A stretch of 64,000 nucleotides of DNA from Stenotrophomonas maltophilia (GTDB lineage: Bacteria > Pseudomonadota > Gammaproteobacteria > Xanthomonadales > Xanthomonadaceae). Position 1 is the first letter of the stretch. Each line of letters begins with the position of its first letter. The stretch lies in the NCBI GenBank assembly GCA_002364755.1, contig DEZI01000030.1, positions 173,420 through 237,419 of the forward strand, in the 5' to 3' direction. The notes below the pieces were generated by a model. The model did not search any database. It was not told the origin of the DNA and saw only the letters and a program-made list of their open reading frames with translations. The position numbers and the translations under genes were made by a program. Shown piece after piece: positions 16,201 through 23,987 of the stretch.

Positions 16201-18118
16201 CCACCATCACGTCGTCAACGCGCAGCACGCCGGCGGTGTGGTCACAGACGATATTCAGCCGAAGTGCCGAGATCGTATTGGCAGTACCCACCCACTCAAC
16301 CTTCGTCCAGTCGGTTCGCCCTGCGGCGAACGCCAAGCCTGCGATCAGACCACCGTCCTGGTTGCCGATTCGCACCTTGCCATTGCCGGAGCTACCGTTA
16401 TAGTCCGCGTCGGTTTGGTAGTAGGCGCTGACGCGGTACTTCTTGCCGAGGAACACGGGCATGTTCGCGCCAGCATTTGCGGTGATCGTCCGAGTGCCGG
16501 CGGCGGCGAGCACGCGCAGGCACCTCCCCGAGCGCCCCTCCGCCACAATGGCCACCGCCGCCGAATTGGGGAACGTCCAGCCACCCCCCTCCCCTTGCTC
16601 GAAACCACCGTCCAGCACCATGTTGCCACCCTGAGCAATCAGCCCAGGCAGCTTCGCGTTGACGGCGGTGATCGACTGACTCAGTGCGGCAACGTCGCTC
16701 ACCCGTGCGAGCGCCTCCTCTTGCACCGATGCCGAGGTGGCGAGGCCACCCGTGCCGGCCGGCATCCGCACCTCCATCGCGTTGATGCGCTGCACCTGGG
16801 CGCTGTCGGCCGCCACTCGCGCCTTCAACTCTTCATAGGCGAGGCCCGCAGTCAGCTGCAGCGGGTCCGTGCCGGTGTAGTTGCCCCGCATCTGCACAGC
16901 CAGGGTGTTGCGCTGGCTCGCCTCCGCTGCGATCGCGTTGGTGCGAGCAACGGTCTCGGCCTGCACCAGCGCCACAGACGCGCCCGGCGTCGGGCGCCCG
17001 ACCGCCACCCAGTCCACCAGGTAGTAATTGGCCACGGTCTGCGCTGCGCCCAGTTGCAGGCGGATGCGGTCGACCGTGCCCGGCCACCAGGCAATGTCCT
17101 GCACATCCACCGTGGCCACGCCGTTGGCGTCCCACGCCGGCTCGGCGATGGCCGCCCGCTTCTGCGTGTTCCAGTTCTGGTCGGTCGGGGTGATCCACTG
17201 CAGGAAGCCGGCCCACGTCGGCGAGCCAACGCGCTTCACGCGCAGCTTCACGAAGCGGTAGGCGCTGCCGTCCACGGCCAGCGCCGCCGGCGACTGCACC
17301 CACGGGGTCGCCGCGGCATTGGCCGGCCGCAGCCAGCCGTCCACCAGCGTGGGCGCGCCGTTCCCGGTCCAGCCCTCCACCGTCTGATCGAAGTACCAGA
17401 TGGCGCGGCTGTCGAACTGCGTGCCGCTGCCGGCGGCCACCTCGGACAGCGCACGGGCCAGCGACTCGACCTCGCTCTGCCGGGTCTGCTGCTCCAGGCT
17501 GATGGCCGCCTCACGGGCCAGCTTCTCGTTCAGCACCGCATCGGCACGGGCACGCGCCTCTTCGGCAATGCCCTGCATGGCCTGCGTGTACTGCTGCTGG
17601 CGCAGCGTTGCCTCGGCCAACAGATCCTGCGCGGCCTGCGCCATGGCCGCCGCGCGGGCGGCAGTTTCGGCAGCGTCGGCCCGCATGCGGGCAAGCGTCT
17701 CGGCCGCCAGCTTCTCCTGCTGCTCGACCAGGTCTGCAGTGGTGGTGGGCGCGGTGGCCTCCACCGTGCTGCCGGCGCCGGCCTTGCCGCGCACGGTCGG
17801 GGTGATCCGGAACCACCACTTCTGCCCGCTGCCGTCGCTATAGAGGTAACGGGTTTCGGTGGTGCGGTGGATCTCCGTCCACGGACCTTGCGCGCTCGGG
17901 CCGCGCTCGATCACGTAGATGACGCCTTCCTGGTCGACGGCCGCCCACTCGATCAGCACGCCATCGGCCACCGGATTCGGGGTAACCCCCTCCACCGGCG
18001 GCACGGCGGCCGCCTTGTACGGCATAGGGAACCAGTTGGCGTAGCGCGGCGCGGCCGGCGACGGGGACGGCAGAGCGCTCCCGCCGATTTCCACCAGCGT
18101 GAGTTTCCGTTGCTGCAT
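13277..18118 (-). CDS. Tail tip / central fibre (host specificity) protein
   Basis: A 1613-residue phage structural protein. The first 130 residues resemble a fibronectin type III domain (IEWAAVDQEGVIYVIERGPS, then YLYSDGSGQKWWFRITP). Residues about 130-220 are a long Ala/Glu/Arg/Gln coiled coil. Several repeated beta domains follow, of the type GNMVLDGGFE, GDNQLGNSGFE, GSNMVVDGSFES and GGNLIANSTF, each joined by short helical stretches. The last 300 residues carry a distal tail-tip part. This layout is that of J-like or tail-tip proteins that contact the host surface. It is the last large gene of the late operon, ten bases from the tape-measure stop. Confidence 0.88.
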   Translation of the reverse strand: MQQRKLTLVEIGGSALPSPSPAAPRYANWFPMPYKAAAVPPVEGVTPNPVADGVLIEWAAVDQEGVIYVIERGPSAQGPWTEIHRTTETRYLYSDGSGQKWWFRITPTVRGKAGAGSTVEATAPTTTADLVEQQEKLAAETLARMRADAAETAARAAAMAQAAQDLLAEATLRQQQYTQAMQGIAEEARARADAVLNEKLAREAAISLEQQTRQSEVESLARALSEVAAGSGTQFDSRAIWYFDQTVEGWTGNGAPTLVDGWLRPANAAATPWVQSPAALAVDGSAYRFVKLRVKRVGSPTWAGFLQWITPTDQNWNTQKRAAIAEPAWDANGVATVDVQDIAWWPGTVDRIRLQLGAAQTVANYYLVDWVAVGRPTPGASVALVQAETVARTNAIAAEASQRNTLAVQMRGNYTGTDPLQLTAGLAYEELKARVAADSAQVQRINAMEVRMPAGTGGLATSASVQEEALARVSDVAALSQSITAVNAKLPGLIAQGGNMVLDGGFEQGEGGGWTFPNSAAVAIVAEGRSGRCLRVLAAAGTRTITANAGANMPVFLGKKYRVSAYYQTDADYNGSSGNGKVRIGNQDGGLIAGLAFAAGRTDWTKVEWVGTANTISALRLNIVCDHTAGVLRVDDVMVEEVTDVLATAEGLQALTNTVQIQGSQISSQSNLLSALRTDVDGKASNTAVQQLQSQVTLQGSDITSIGNAVNSVTASLAAVGGDNQLGNSGFEDGASPGAVPGWSNNSGGLGGATTRRLFAASTLPNSTRAWRWELENVPTTGYLEAISNASVKAAKVTAGERVTLSVNVRGSAGARYFLQVAWIDANNSVISYTGLSGNQTLADESWSRKIFTTNTAAPSNAVRANCYIRIYGLNVAGQWVEWDNAQLQVGAVATGYAPSLDELSVQSAANAAATSALNVTVSALQGTVSSQGQSIIAVNASLDQANRSGSNMVVDGSFESRAVGTLIQSWAVIASGGRTGTNALLVSFASNLRSTSLQTFDVQPGRTYYGEGWVKRVGPGTGTMQFRLQLSDNGASQSYPNFQTVTLANVPEDAYQKVSGKITIPEGKNRAVLQLNSSNATTSATQLLWDDFLLLDVTEANAAQSAADAAAAGVSSLTATVTQQGQQITAQASRIDGVQVSMAGKADASVVQEMRVQLNNQGGGGNLIANSTFPNWQRTGWGWASSIGYQELGNPTGNADFIPYGLPSAIGSMRPGATGTNPDFYYVTEQRMPVEQGKTYCFSAYFNTHRTQARIGIDFYNSAGQMIAGSPYSAFSGVSAIGREDLRAYPRPFVIAKPPAGAVSMRVAVNLKNTGENDPYFWMFYPMLSVVAEGATQPPPYEAGDQASAQWNLSVQANGTIAGMRLGVTGETSSLDILASAVNILSPGGADGFELTKGYLRVWSGNSQRIIGNNFGADGLVDYFGPNVGAGNANKANATMWMDRNGNAYWGGAIAAGILRNANQSTSIQTTGGNVQVGPFDTNGRNKQVVVGFNRQHRRSKNAQNGQGFVAGAGTNGGTINLYRQLDGQAETLWQQIPITGSVNIVNETDGPDTADSAWSASLTLNDNNNGTTRRSYRAEIVSFTEQAVTHQSGGFDSQTITQSLSIVSIEQ

Positions 18119-18127
18119 TGGGTTACC

Positions 18128-21100
18128 TCAGAGGGCGTTGAGCGATTGGCGCAGGGCAGAGCTGGCCGACGAGCGGACGCCCTGAGTTGTGGTGGAAAGG
18201 AGATCCCGCAGCAGCTGGTTCTGCTCGGCGAGCAGAGCGTTGCTCTGCTGCACAGCAGCCGTGGTCTGGGCTTGGCCGTCGTTGTTAACCACTAGGTCGA
18301 ACACAGCGCGGCTGAAGTTGTCCGGCAGGGCCTCGATGGCATCGGCCAACGCCCCCATGCTGGTGCCGTCCTCCATATCGAGGTCGCCCACCTTCATGCC
18401 GTCGATCAGGCCGGTTACCTGGCTGTAGAAGCCGTTGTAGTCGTTGCCGCTGGCGTAGAGGTTCCGGCCAAAGCCCAAGGCGGCCTGAGCGGCCGCCTGC
18501 GCCGCGCTGGTGTCGCCGCCGGACACGGCGCGCTCCAGCTCCTTCATCGCCTCGCTGAGCTTCTCCTGGTCCGTCAGCGGGGACAGATCGCTGATCGACA
18601 GGCCGTACTGCATGGCCTTCTTGTCCTTGTCGATCTGCGCCTGCAGCTTGCCCATGTTCGTGGCGCGCAACGCCTCGATCTTGGCCAGGTCCTCCGCCCG
18701 TGCGCCGGACAGGCCCAGCGCCCTGGCGTAGTCGTTGGCCGACTTCACCTGCTGGCGATAGGTGCGCTCGATGCTGAGCGCCTGCTGCTGGTAGCTGGAC
18801 AGATCGCCGGTCAGGAGCTGGGTCGACACGTCGGCCATCAGCGTGGCGTAGTTGCCCAGCAGTCCGGTCACCTTCTGCACCTGGGTGGCCAGGTCCGTGC
18901 CGGCCACGCCGGCCAGATCCTGGAAGTAGTCAACGGCCTTGTTGACCTTCTCGATCTCCAAGCCGTTCAGCGCGCGCCCAAGCTGGTCCGCATTGCCCAC
19001 TGCCAGTTCAATGGATGCGCTCAGAGCGGCGAACACGTCCGAAGACTCGAAGTAGCCATCCAGCTGGCCACCGAACCCAGCCGCCTTGACCGCCTCTGTG
19101 AACAAGCGATCCGTCATGTCGGCCAGGTAGGCCTCCAGCTGCGCCTTCGCCTCGGCCGAGTCCGCCGACAGCTGCAGCTTGCCCAGCGACACCTTGACGC
19201 CAGCCAGCTGCCCGGACAGGTCCACGCCTAGCTGCTTGGCCAGGTCAGTGGCCGCGCCGCGAACCTGCCGCGCCGCCATGTCAAACGTACGGTCTATGGC
19301 AGGATCGAGAGACCCGTACTGAGTCCACTTCTTATCACTACGGAATAGGCCCCCCTTCGCCTTGATATCCGTATAGGTCTGACCATTGAAGCCGCCAAAT
19401 CCGTAATCGCCGATCAGGCCTTGCCCGGTGACCTGCGGCTTTTTTCGCCCAAACAGCTTTGCGTGGATGCTGGAACCGGACAGGATCGATGCGGTCTTGT
19501 CGTTAAATCCCAGCCCTCTGAACGTCTTGTCGGCCAGTCCAACGGCGCCGGCAGTTGCGATCTTCCCCGCCCAGCTTTCCCCATTGGCAATGTCCCATCC
19601 TTTGTCGAACAGCTCCGCGTTCTTCATCATGCCAGCAATGACCCAGCCAACGATTGGCACAGCCGCGGCGGCTGCCGATGCGACTCCGGCACCAGCTCCG
19701 GCTGCCGCGGTCCCGCCCGCTGCCGCTGAGGCTCCGCCGCCCGCGAACGCAGCAATGTTGTTGCCGAAACCCATCAAACTGCCAGCGCTGGTCGCGGAGC
19801 CCGCGGCAGTTCCCGCCCCACTGAACAGCCCCGCACCTTTCGAAAGCAGGCCAGCTATGTTCCCCAGATTCTGGCCACCGCCAGCGGCTCCATTCCCGCC
19901 GAACAGGCCCATGATGCTCTGCAGGCTCAGCCCGCTTCCCTGGCCGTTGATCCCGTTCATGATCTGCGTCTGGATCGGGATCACGATCTTCTGCTGCAGG
20001 AACTCGCGAGCCAGGTCGCGCAGCCCGCGCTTGGCGGCATCCTTCAGGTCGTCCCACAGGTTGTCGAAGTCGCGCATGCCGCCGGCAACGAAGTCAGCCA
20101 TGGCGTCGGCGGCATCGCCCACGCCGTTGACGACCACGCCGGCCCACGCTTCAACGTTGGCAGCGGCCTCCTCCACGCGCAGCGACAGATCGGCCGATGC
20201 TCGGGCCGCGTCAAGCATGGACTGCTCGTACTGCTCGTAGCTCGCCGCCCCCTTGGACAGCGCCAGCGCTTCCTTGCCACCAGCGGCCTCCACCGCCTTC
20301 TGCAGCTCCTGCCGCATGTCCCGCTCGTTCATCATCTCGCGCCGCGACAGCTCGCGCGCACGGCCGACCTTGCCGAGCATGGCGACCTCGGCATCCATCG
20401 TCGCAAGGAGCGCCTCGGGACTGGCCAGGGCCTTCTTGATCTCCGCGCTGGACTGCTCCAACGCCTTCTGCGACTCCAGGACTAGCGTGTTGTACGCGGC
20501 CCGCTCAATGCGCCCTTCCTTCAGCGCATCCTTCAGCTTGTCCTCGAGCTGCTTCTGTCGCTCGGTGGCCTCGGCCAGCGGCCCGGCCATCGTTGCCGCG
20601 GCCATTGCAGCCTGCTCGTTGTAACGCTTGATCGCCTCCGCGTCCGCCTTGCGATCCTTGGCGCCGGAGCGCTCAGCGGCTGCCGACGCCTTGCGCGACT
20701 CCGTGAAGTTCTTCTGCGCAGCGGCCAGCTCCGTCTGGAGCCGGATGTACTGTGCTCCCTGCTCGATGTACTGCTTGACCTTGGGGTCATCGCGCTTGGA
20801 GAAGTCGACGCCGCTGGCTTGGGCCTCCTTGAACCAGTCATTCACGTCCAGCTTTGCGACTTCGGCCGCGCTCTTACCGACGCGGGCGAGCTGGCCCGGC
20901 AGTGATTGCATTGCCGACGCGATGCGCTTGCCGGCGGCGCCTGCCGAGTCGCCTAGAACGTTGAACGAACCCGACAGGGCGTCGGTTGCGCTCTTCGCCT
21001 GGCTACTGCTGCCCGTGAAGGCGTCGAGAATCGCACGCTTACGATCGACCTCCCTGCCAGCAGTCGCCGCGGCAGCGGTCTCTTCCGTGAGGCTCTTGGC

Positions 21101-22708
21101 CACTGCGGTTGCGGCCGGCGAGCCCTCAATCATCGCCTTCCAGGCCGCGTCCAGCCCGCTCGCGAACTCATCCGCGCTGATCTTCCCGGACTTAAATGCC
21201 GCGTCCAGCCGTTCCGTCTCCTGGATGAACGCAGATGCCTGGCCGACGGTGGAGAAGTTTGTGGCAGCCGCAACCATCTCGGTGATGGAACCCGTGATGG
21301 TTCGATAGTTCGCATCGATCTCCTTCTGCAGGCGCAGAATCTCGCCGGCCTGCTGTTGGCGATTGAGTTCGCGGAACTTCTCGATGGCGGTATCAGCAGC
21401 GCCGCCAAAGTCAATGAGCGCAGCCGCCGCTGTGTTGGTGTTGTCCCGGAAGAGCAGCCAGCCGGCCGCAGCCGTCGCCAGCATCGTAACGATGCCTGCC
21501 GGACCACCCAGCACCGACAACGTCGCCGAGCCCGCACGCGCCAGCCATCCAGCATTTGCCGTTGCGGCCTGAGCCTGCGCTTGCGCGAGCAGCAACGTCG
21601 CCTGCCTGTGCTCGAGCGTCGCGGCAGCAGCCTTGGCACTTACCGAAACGCTTCCGCCGATCACCTGGATCCGGCGGGCTTCGGCTTGCCCATCCAGCAT
21701 TGCCGCTCGCGTCCGCAACTCCAACTGCTGAGCGGCCGCCAGACTCTGCGCAGCCGCAGCGCGATCGGCGGCGACCGCGGCGTTTGCTGCGGCCACCCGT
21801 GCCAGAAGGGCCTTCACCAATGGGCCGGATGCCACTGCAGCGCTGCCAACGGCGACGGTCTGAAGGTTGCTACCCAGCAGCCCAATGCCAGCCGCGAGGG
21901 CCTGGGAGGCGCCAGTCGCGTCATCCGCGCGCCCGATCATCTCTGAAAGATTGGTGTTGAGCACGGTCAGTGACTGGCCAACGGTCGCGTCCATCTTGCC
22001 GAACGCCTCGTCAACCGCACCGGCCTGGCGCTGCAGGGCGTTGATTACCTGGTCAGCACTCAACTTCCCGGCTTGCCCAAGCTCGCGCAGCTTGCCCATC
22101 GGGACGTTCAGCCCCTTGGCAATTTCTTGTGCGAGCGCAGGAGCGCCTTCCAGCACCGAATTCAGTTCCTCGCCCCGCAATGCGCCAGATGCGAACGCCT
22201 GCCCCAGCTGAATTAACGCGCCCTCAGCTGCAGCCGCGCTGCTGCCACTGATCACCATTGTTTTGCTGATAGTTTCGACAACTCGAGCAAGACCCGCGCC
22301 GGAAAGCCCCAGTGCGTCCTGATTCATCGCGATGCGCTGATACAGCTCGGCGGTCGCTCCGAGAGGCTGCCGTGTAGCCTTGGCGATCTGCACGACGTCT
22401 TGCTGGGCTGCGACGAATGCCGCTTGGTCTTTGGTAACGAGACGAAGCCGGTTGTTCAGGTTGGTCCACTCATCGGCCTTCCCAATCACGGCTTTAACCG
22501 CCGCCAGAGCCGAGGTCATCCCAACAGCTTCGAAGGCCAACCGTCGGAATCCAGCAGACACCTCATCCGCGCCACGACGCGAAGCATCCGACATTGACGC
22601 CTGGATTGTTTCCATGTCGCGCTTCACAACACGCGCGGCCTTCCCGCTGTCTCTCTCGAAAGAACCCGACTTCAGCAACAGGTCTACGGTAAGGGTGTAA
22701 AGGCTCAT
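18128..22708 (-). CDS. Tail tape measure protein
   Basis: A 1526-residue protein that sets tail length. The N-terminal tape-measure domain is plain (KADEWTNLNNRLRLVTKD, ATAELYQRIA, GEELNSVLEGAPALA, DQVINALQRQ at about residues 70-240). It is followed by long Ala/Gln/Lys coiled coil and membrane-like segments near residues 400 and 980-1080. At typical spacing, 1526 residues predict a tail near 230 nm. The start at 22708 (MSLYTLTVDLL) is chosen over an ATG at 22735 that lies within a terminator hairpin. No strong ribosome site is present, only GTGGATGA. Confidence 0.93.
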   Translation of the reverse strand: MSLYTLTVDLLLKSGSFERDSGKAARVVKRDMETIQASMSDASRRGADEVSAGFRRLAFEAVGMTSALAAVKAVIGKADEWTNLNNRLRLVTKDQAAFVAAQQDVVQIAKATRQPLGATAELYQRIAMNQDALGLSGAGLARVVETISKTMVISGSSAAAAEGALIQLGQAFASGALRGEELNSVLEGAPALAQEIAKGLNVPMGKLRELGQAGKLSADQVINALQRQAGAVDEAFGKMDATVGQSLTVLNTNLSEMIGRADDATGASQALAAGIGLLGSNLQTVAVGSAAVASGPLVKALLARVAAANAAVAADRAAAAQSLAAAQQLELRTRAAMLDGQAEARRIQVIGGSVSVSAKAAAATLEHRQATLLLAQAQAQAATANAGWLARAGSATLSVLGGPAGIVTMLATAAAGWLLFRDNTNTAAAALIDFGGAADTAIEKFRELNRQQQAGEILRLQKEIDANYRTITGSITEMVAAATNFSTVGQASAFIQETERLDAAFKSGKISADEFASGLDAAWKAMIEGSPAATAVAKSLTEETAAAATAGREVDRKRAILDAFTGSSSQAKSATDALSGSFNVLGDSAGAAGKRIASAMQSLPGQLARVGKSAAEVAKLDVNDWFKEAQASGVDFSKRDDPKVKQYIEQGAQYIRLQTELAAAQKNFTESRKASAAAERSGAKDRKADAEAIKRYNEQAAMAAATMAGPLAEATERQKQLEDKLKDALKEGRIERAAYNTLVLESQKALEQSSAEIKKALASPEALLATMDAEVAMLGKVGRARELSRREMMNERDMRQELQKAVEAAGGKEALALSKGAASYEQYEQSMLDAARASADLSLRVEEAAANVEAWAGVVVNGVGDAADAMADFVAGGMRDFDNLWDDLKDAAKRGLRDLAREFLQQKIVIPIQTQIMNGINGQGSGLSLQSIMGLFGGNGAAGGGQNLGNIAGLLSKGAGLFSGAGTAAGSATSAGSLMGFGNNIAAFAGGGASAAAGGTAAAGAGAGVASAAAAAVPIVGWVIAGMMKNAELFDKGWDIANGESWAGKIATAGAVGLADKTFRGLGFNDKTASILSGSSIHAKLFGRKKPQVTGQGLIGDYGFGGFNGQTYTDIKAKGGLFRSDKKWTQYGSLDPAIDRTFDMAARQVRGAATDLAKQLGVDLSGQLAGVKVSLGKLQLSADSAEAKAQLEAYLADMTDRLFTEAVKAAGFGGQLDGYFESSDVFAALSASIELAVGNADQLGRALNGLEIEKVNKAVDYFQDLAGVAGTDLATQVQKVTGLLGNYATLMADVSTQLLTGDLSSYQQQALSIERTYRQQVKSANDYARALGLSGARAEDLAKIEALRATNMGKLQAQIDKDKKAMQYGLSISDLSPLTDQEKLSEAMKELERAVSGGDTSAAQAAAQAALGFGRNLYASGNDYNGFYSQVTGLIDGMKVGDLDMEDGTSMGALADAIEALPDNFSRAVFDLVVNNDGQAQTTAAVQQSNALLAEQNQLLRDLLSTTTQGVRSSASSALRQSLNAL

Positions 22709-22720
22709 GCCGTCATCCAC

Positions 22721-22744
22721 AAAAAAAGCCCGCACATGGCGGGC
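22721..22744 (-). terminator. Intrinsic terminator directly before the tape measure gene
   Basis: On the minus strand GCCCGC/GCGGGC with a five-base loop is followed by seven T. It ends 12 bases before the tape-measure ATG. Confidence 0.85.
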
Positions 22745-22756
22745 CGAGATGGGTAC

Positions 22757-22781
22757 AAAAAAGCCGCCCTATTGGGCGGCT
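22757..22781 (-). terminator. Intrinsic terminator after the lipoprotein gene
   Basis: On the minus strand AGCCGCCC/GGGCGGCT with loop AATA is followed by TTTTT. It is the first of two tandem terminators between the lipoprotein stop and the tape-measure start. Confidence 0.85.
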
Positions 22782-22796
22782 TCTGTTGACGATCGC

Positions 22797-23159
22797 TCAG
22801 TTGGAGGACGATCTTCGAATCACTTCGTCATTGATCACCAGCTCCTTAAGGAAGTGGCCATCCAATGACATGGTGCATCGCGCCGTGGCGTCGACGTTTG
22901 CGCCGAAACCGTTCATCAGCGTCAGTCCCCCACCATGCCCCCACTGGACGATGATCTGACCATTGGCTTGGCGGACCGAGGCCGGTTGCGGGACCTTCGC
23001 CGAGGATGGGTTCTTGGCCGACTCTTTGACCCATTGCTGGCAATTCCTGCTCGCCTCGCGGAAAGCGCGCTGCTCCGGCGATATCGCGCCACAGGAGGCA
23101 AGGAGCATTCCCGAGGCCAGCACGACGGCAGCCGCTGTCAGAGCCATTGGATTTCTCAT
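22797..23159 (-). CDS. Prophage lipoprotein (moron candidate)
   Basis: A 120-residue protein with a lipoprotein signal: basic start, hydrophobic stretch and lipobox LLASC with Cys23. The mature part contains KNPSSAKVPQ, IIVQWGHGG and two further cysteines. It is followed by two intrinsic terminators, and GAGG precedes the ATG at 23159. It interrupts the tail genes. An envelope lipoprotein inside a tail operon is typical of a lysogeny-expressed accessory gene, for example one that blocks superinfection, but the role is inferred only from position and signal. Confidence 0.8.
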   Translation of the reverse strand: MRNPMALTAAAVVLASGMLLASCGAISPEQRAFREASRNCQQWVKESAKNPSSAKVPQPASVRQANGQIIVQWGHGGGLTLMNGFGANVDATARCTMSLDGHFLKELVINDEVIRRSSSN

Positions 23160-23221
23160 TGCGATCCTCGTGTCGGTCTCCTCCGCTGATTCTCGCATTC
23201 TCGTCCCGCGTCAACAAACCG

Positions 23222-23983
23222 CTACGCCGGAACCTCTTCGAATTCCATGTACCCGGTGAAGTACTGCCGGCTGATGTTCTCCGCCGACGGCAGCTGAGTC
23301 GAATACCCATAGATCGCCGACCGCGCCGCCAGCAGCGGGTCGAACGCCTTGCTGGCCATGTCCCGGTACTGCGGCACAACGCATGAGCGCCTGCGTCCCG
23401 CGATCGCTGCCGCCATCGTCTCCCAATCGGTCCCGCCCAGTCCACCGCCGCGCACCGCAGCCGTCGCGCGGCCGGAGAAGGTGCAGGTCAGCCGGCGGTA
23501 CAGAGGCCCAGGAACCGTGTTGACCTGCCCACCCTTGGTCCTGGTGTGGGCGCTGCTGTCGACCAGCACCACACCCCAGCCGTCGCTGATTCCAACATCG
23601 ACCGCGCGAAAGATTGCAATCTCCCCTATGTCTACGTTGGTGTCCGTCGTGACGACCTCGACCGACACCACCGACACCGCCGCTGTGCCTTGAGGGAACA
23701 GCCAGGCGCACACGCTGCCGTCCGGCAGCTTGATGGTCGTGCCCACCGCGCCGGCGGCTCGCACCTGCACACCGGCCGGCACGCTCAGGCCGAGGACAGC
23801 CACGATGCCCGGCACGATGGCCTGCGCGAGCGTGACCGTCACCGCCAGAGAGCCGGTGCGCCTGATGCGCGATGCACGTCCCGGCTTGCCGTCGAACAGC
23901 GCCGAGCCCTGATCCGCGGTGAGCCAGGTGCCCCCGGTGAGCGTTGCCGTGGTGATCGCCGGCATACCAAATCCAATGAGCAT
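23222..23983 (-). CDS. Phage tail structural protein
   Basis: A 253-residue protein, rich in Val, Gly and Thr, predicted mostly beta. It begins MLIGFGMPAITTATLTGGTWL and contains PLYRRLTCTFSGRATAAVRGGG and a C-terminal aromatic segment. It lies between the 655-residue tail protein (four-base gap) and the lipoprotein. No named family can be given; the role is from position. Confidence 0.75.
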   Translation of the reverse strand: MLIGFGMPAITTATLTGGTWLTADQGSALFDGKPGRASRIRRTGSLAVTVTLAQAIVPGIVAVLGLSVPAGVQVRAAGAVGTTIKLPDGSVCAWLFPQGTAAVSVVSVEVVTTDTNVDIGEIAIFRAVDVGISDGWGVVLVDSSAHTRTKGGQVNTVPGPLYRRLTCTFSGRATAAVRGGGLGGTDWETMAAAIAGRRRSCVVPQYRDMASKAFDPLLAARSAIYGYSTQLPSAENISRQYFTGYMEFEEVPA

Positions 23984-23987
23984 GCCG

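Noticed and set aside
16034..18295. A 753-residue open frame on the plus strand opposite the tail tip gene
   Set aside because: It is rich in Arg, His and Gly with no domain, a mirror of the codon bias of the minus-strand tail gene; no ribosome site is present.
22709..22735. An upstream ATG for the tape measure gene at 22735
   Set aside because: It lies within a terminator hairpin; the family starts at MSLYTLTVDLL, nine codons later.
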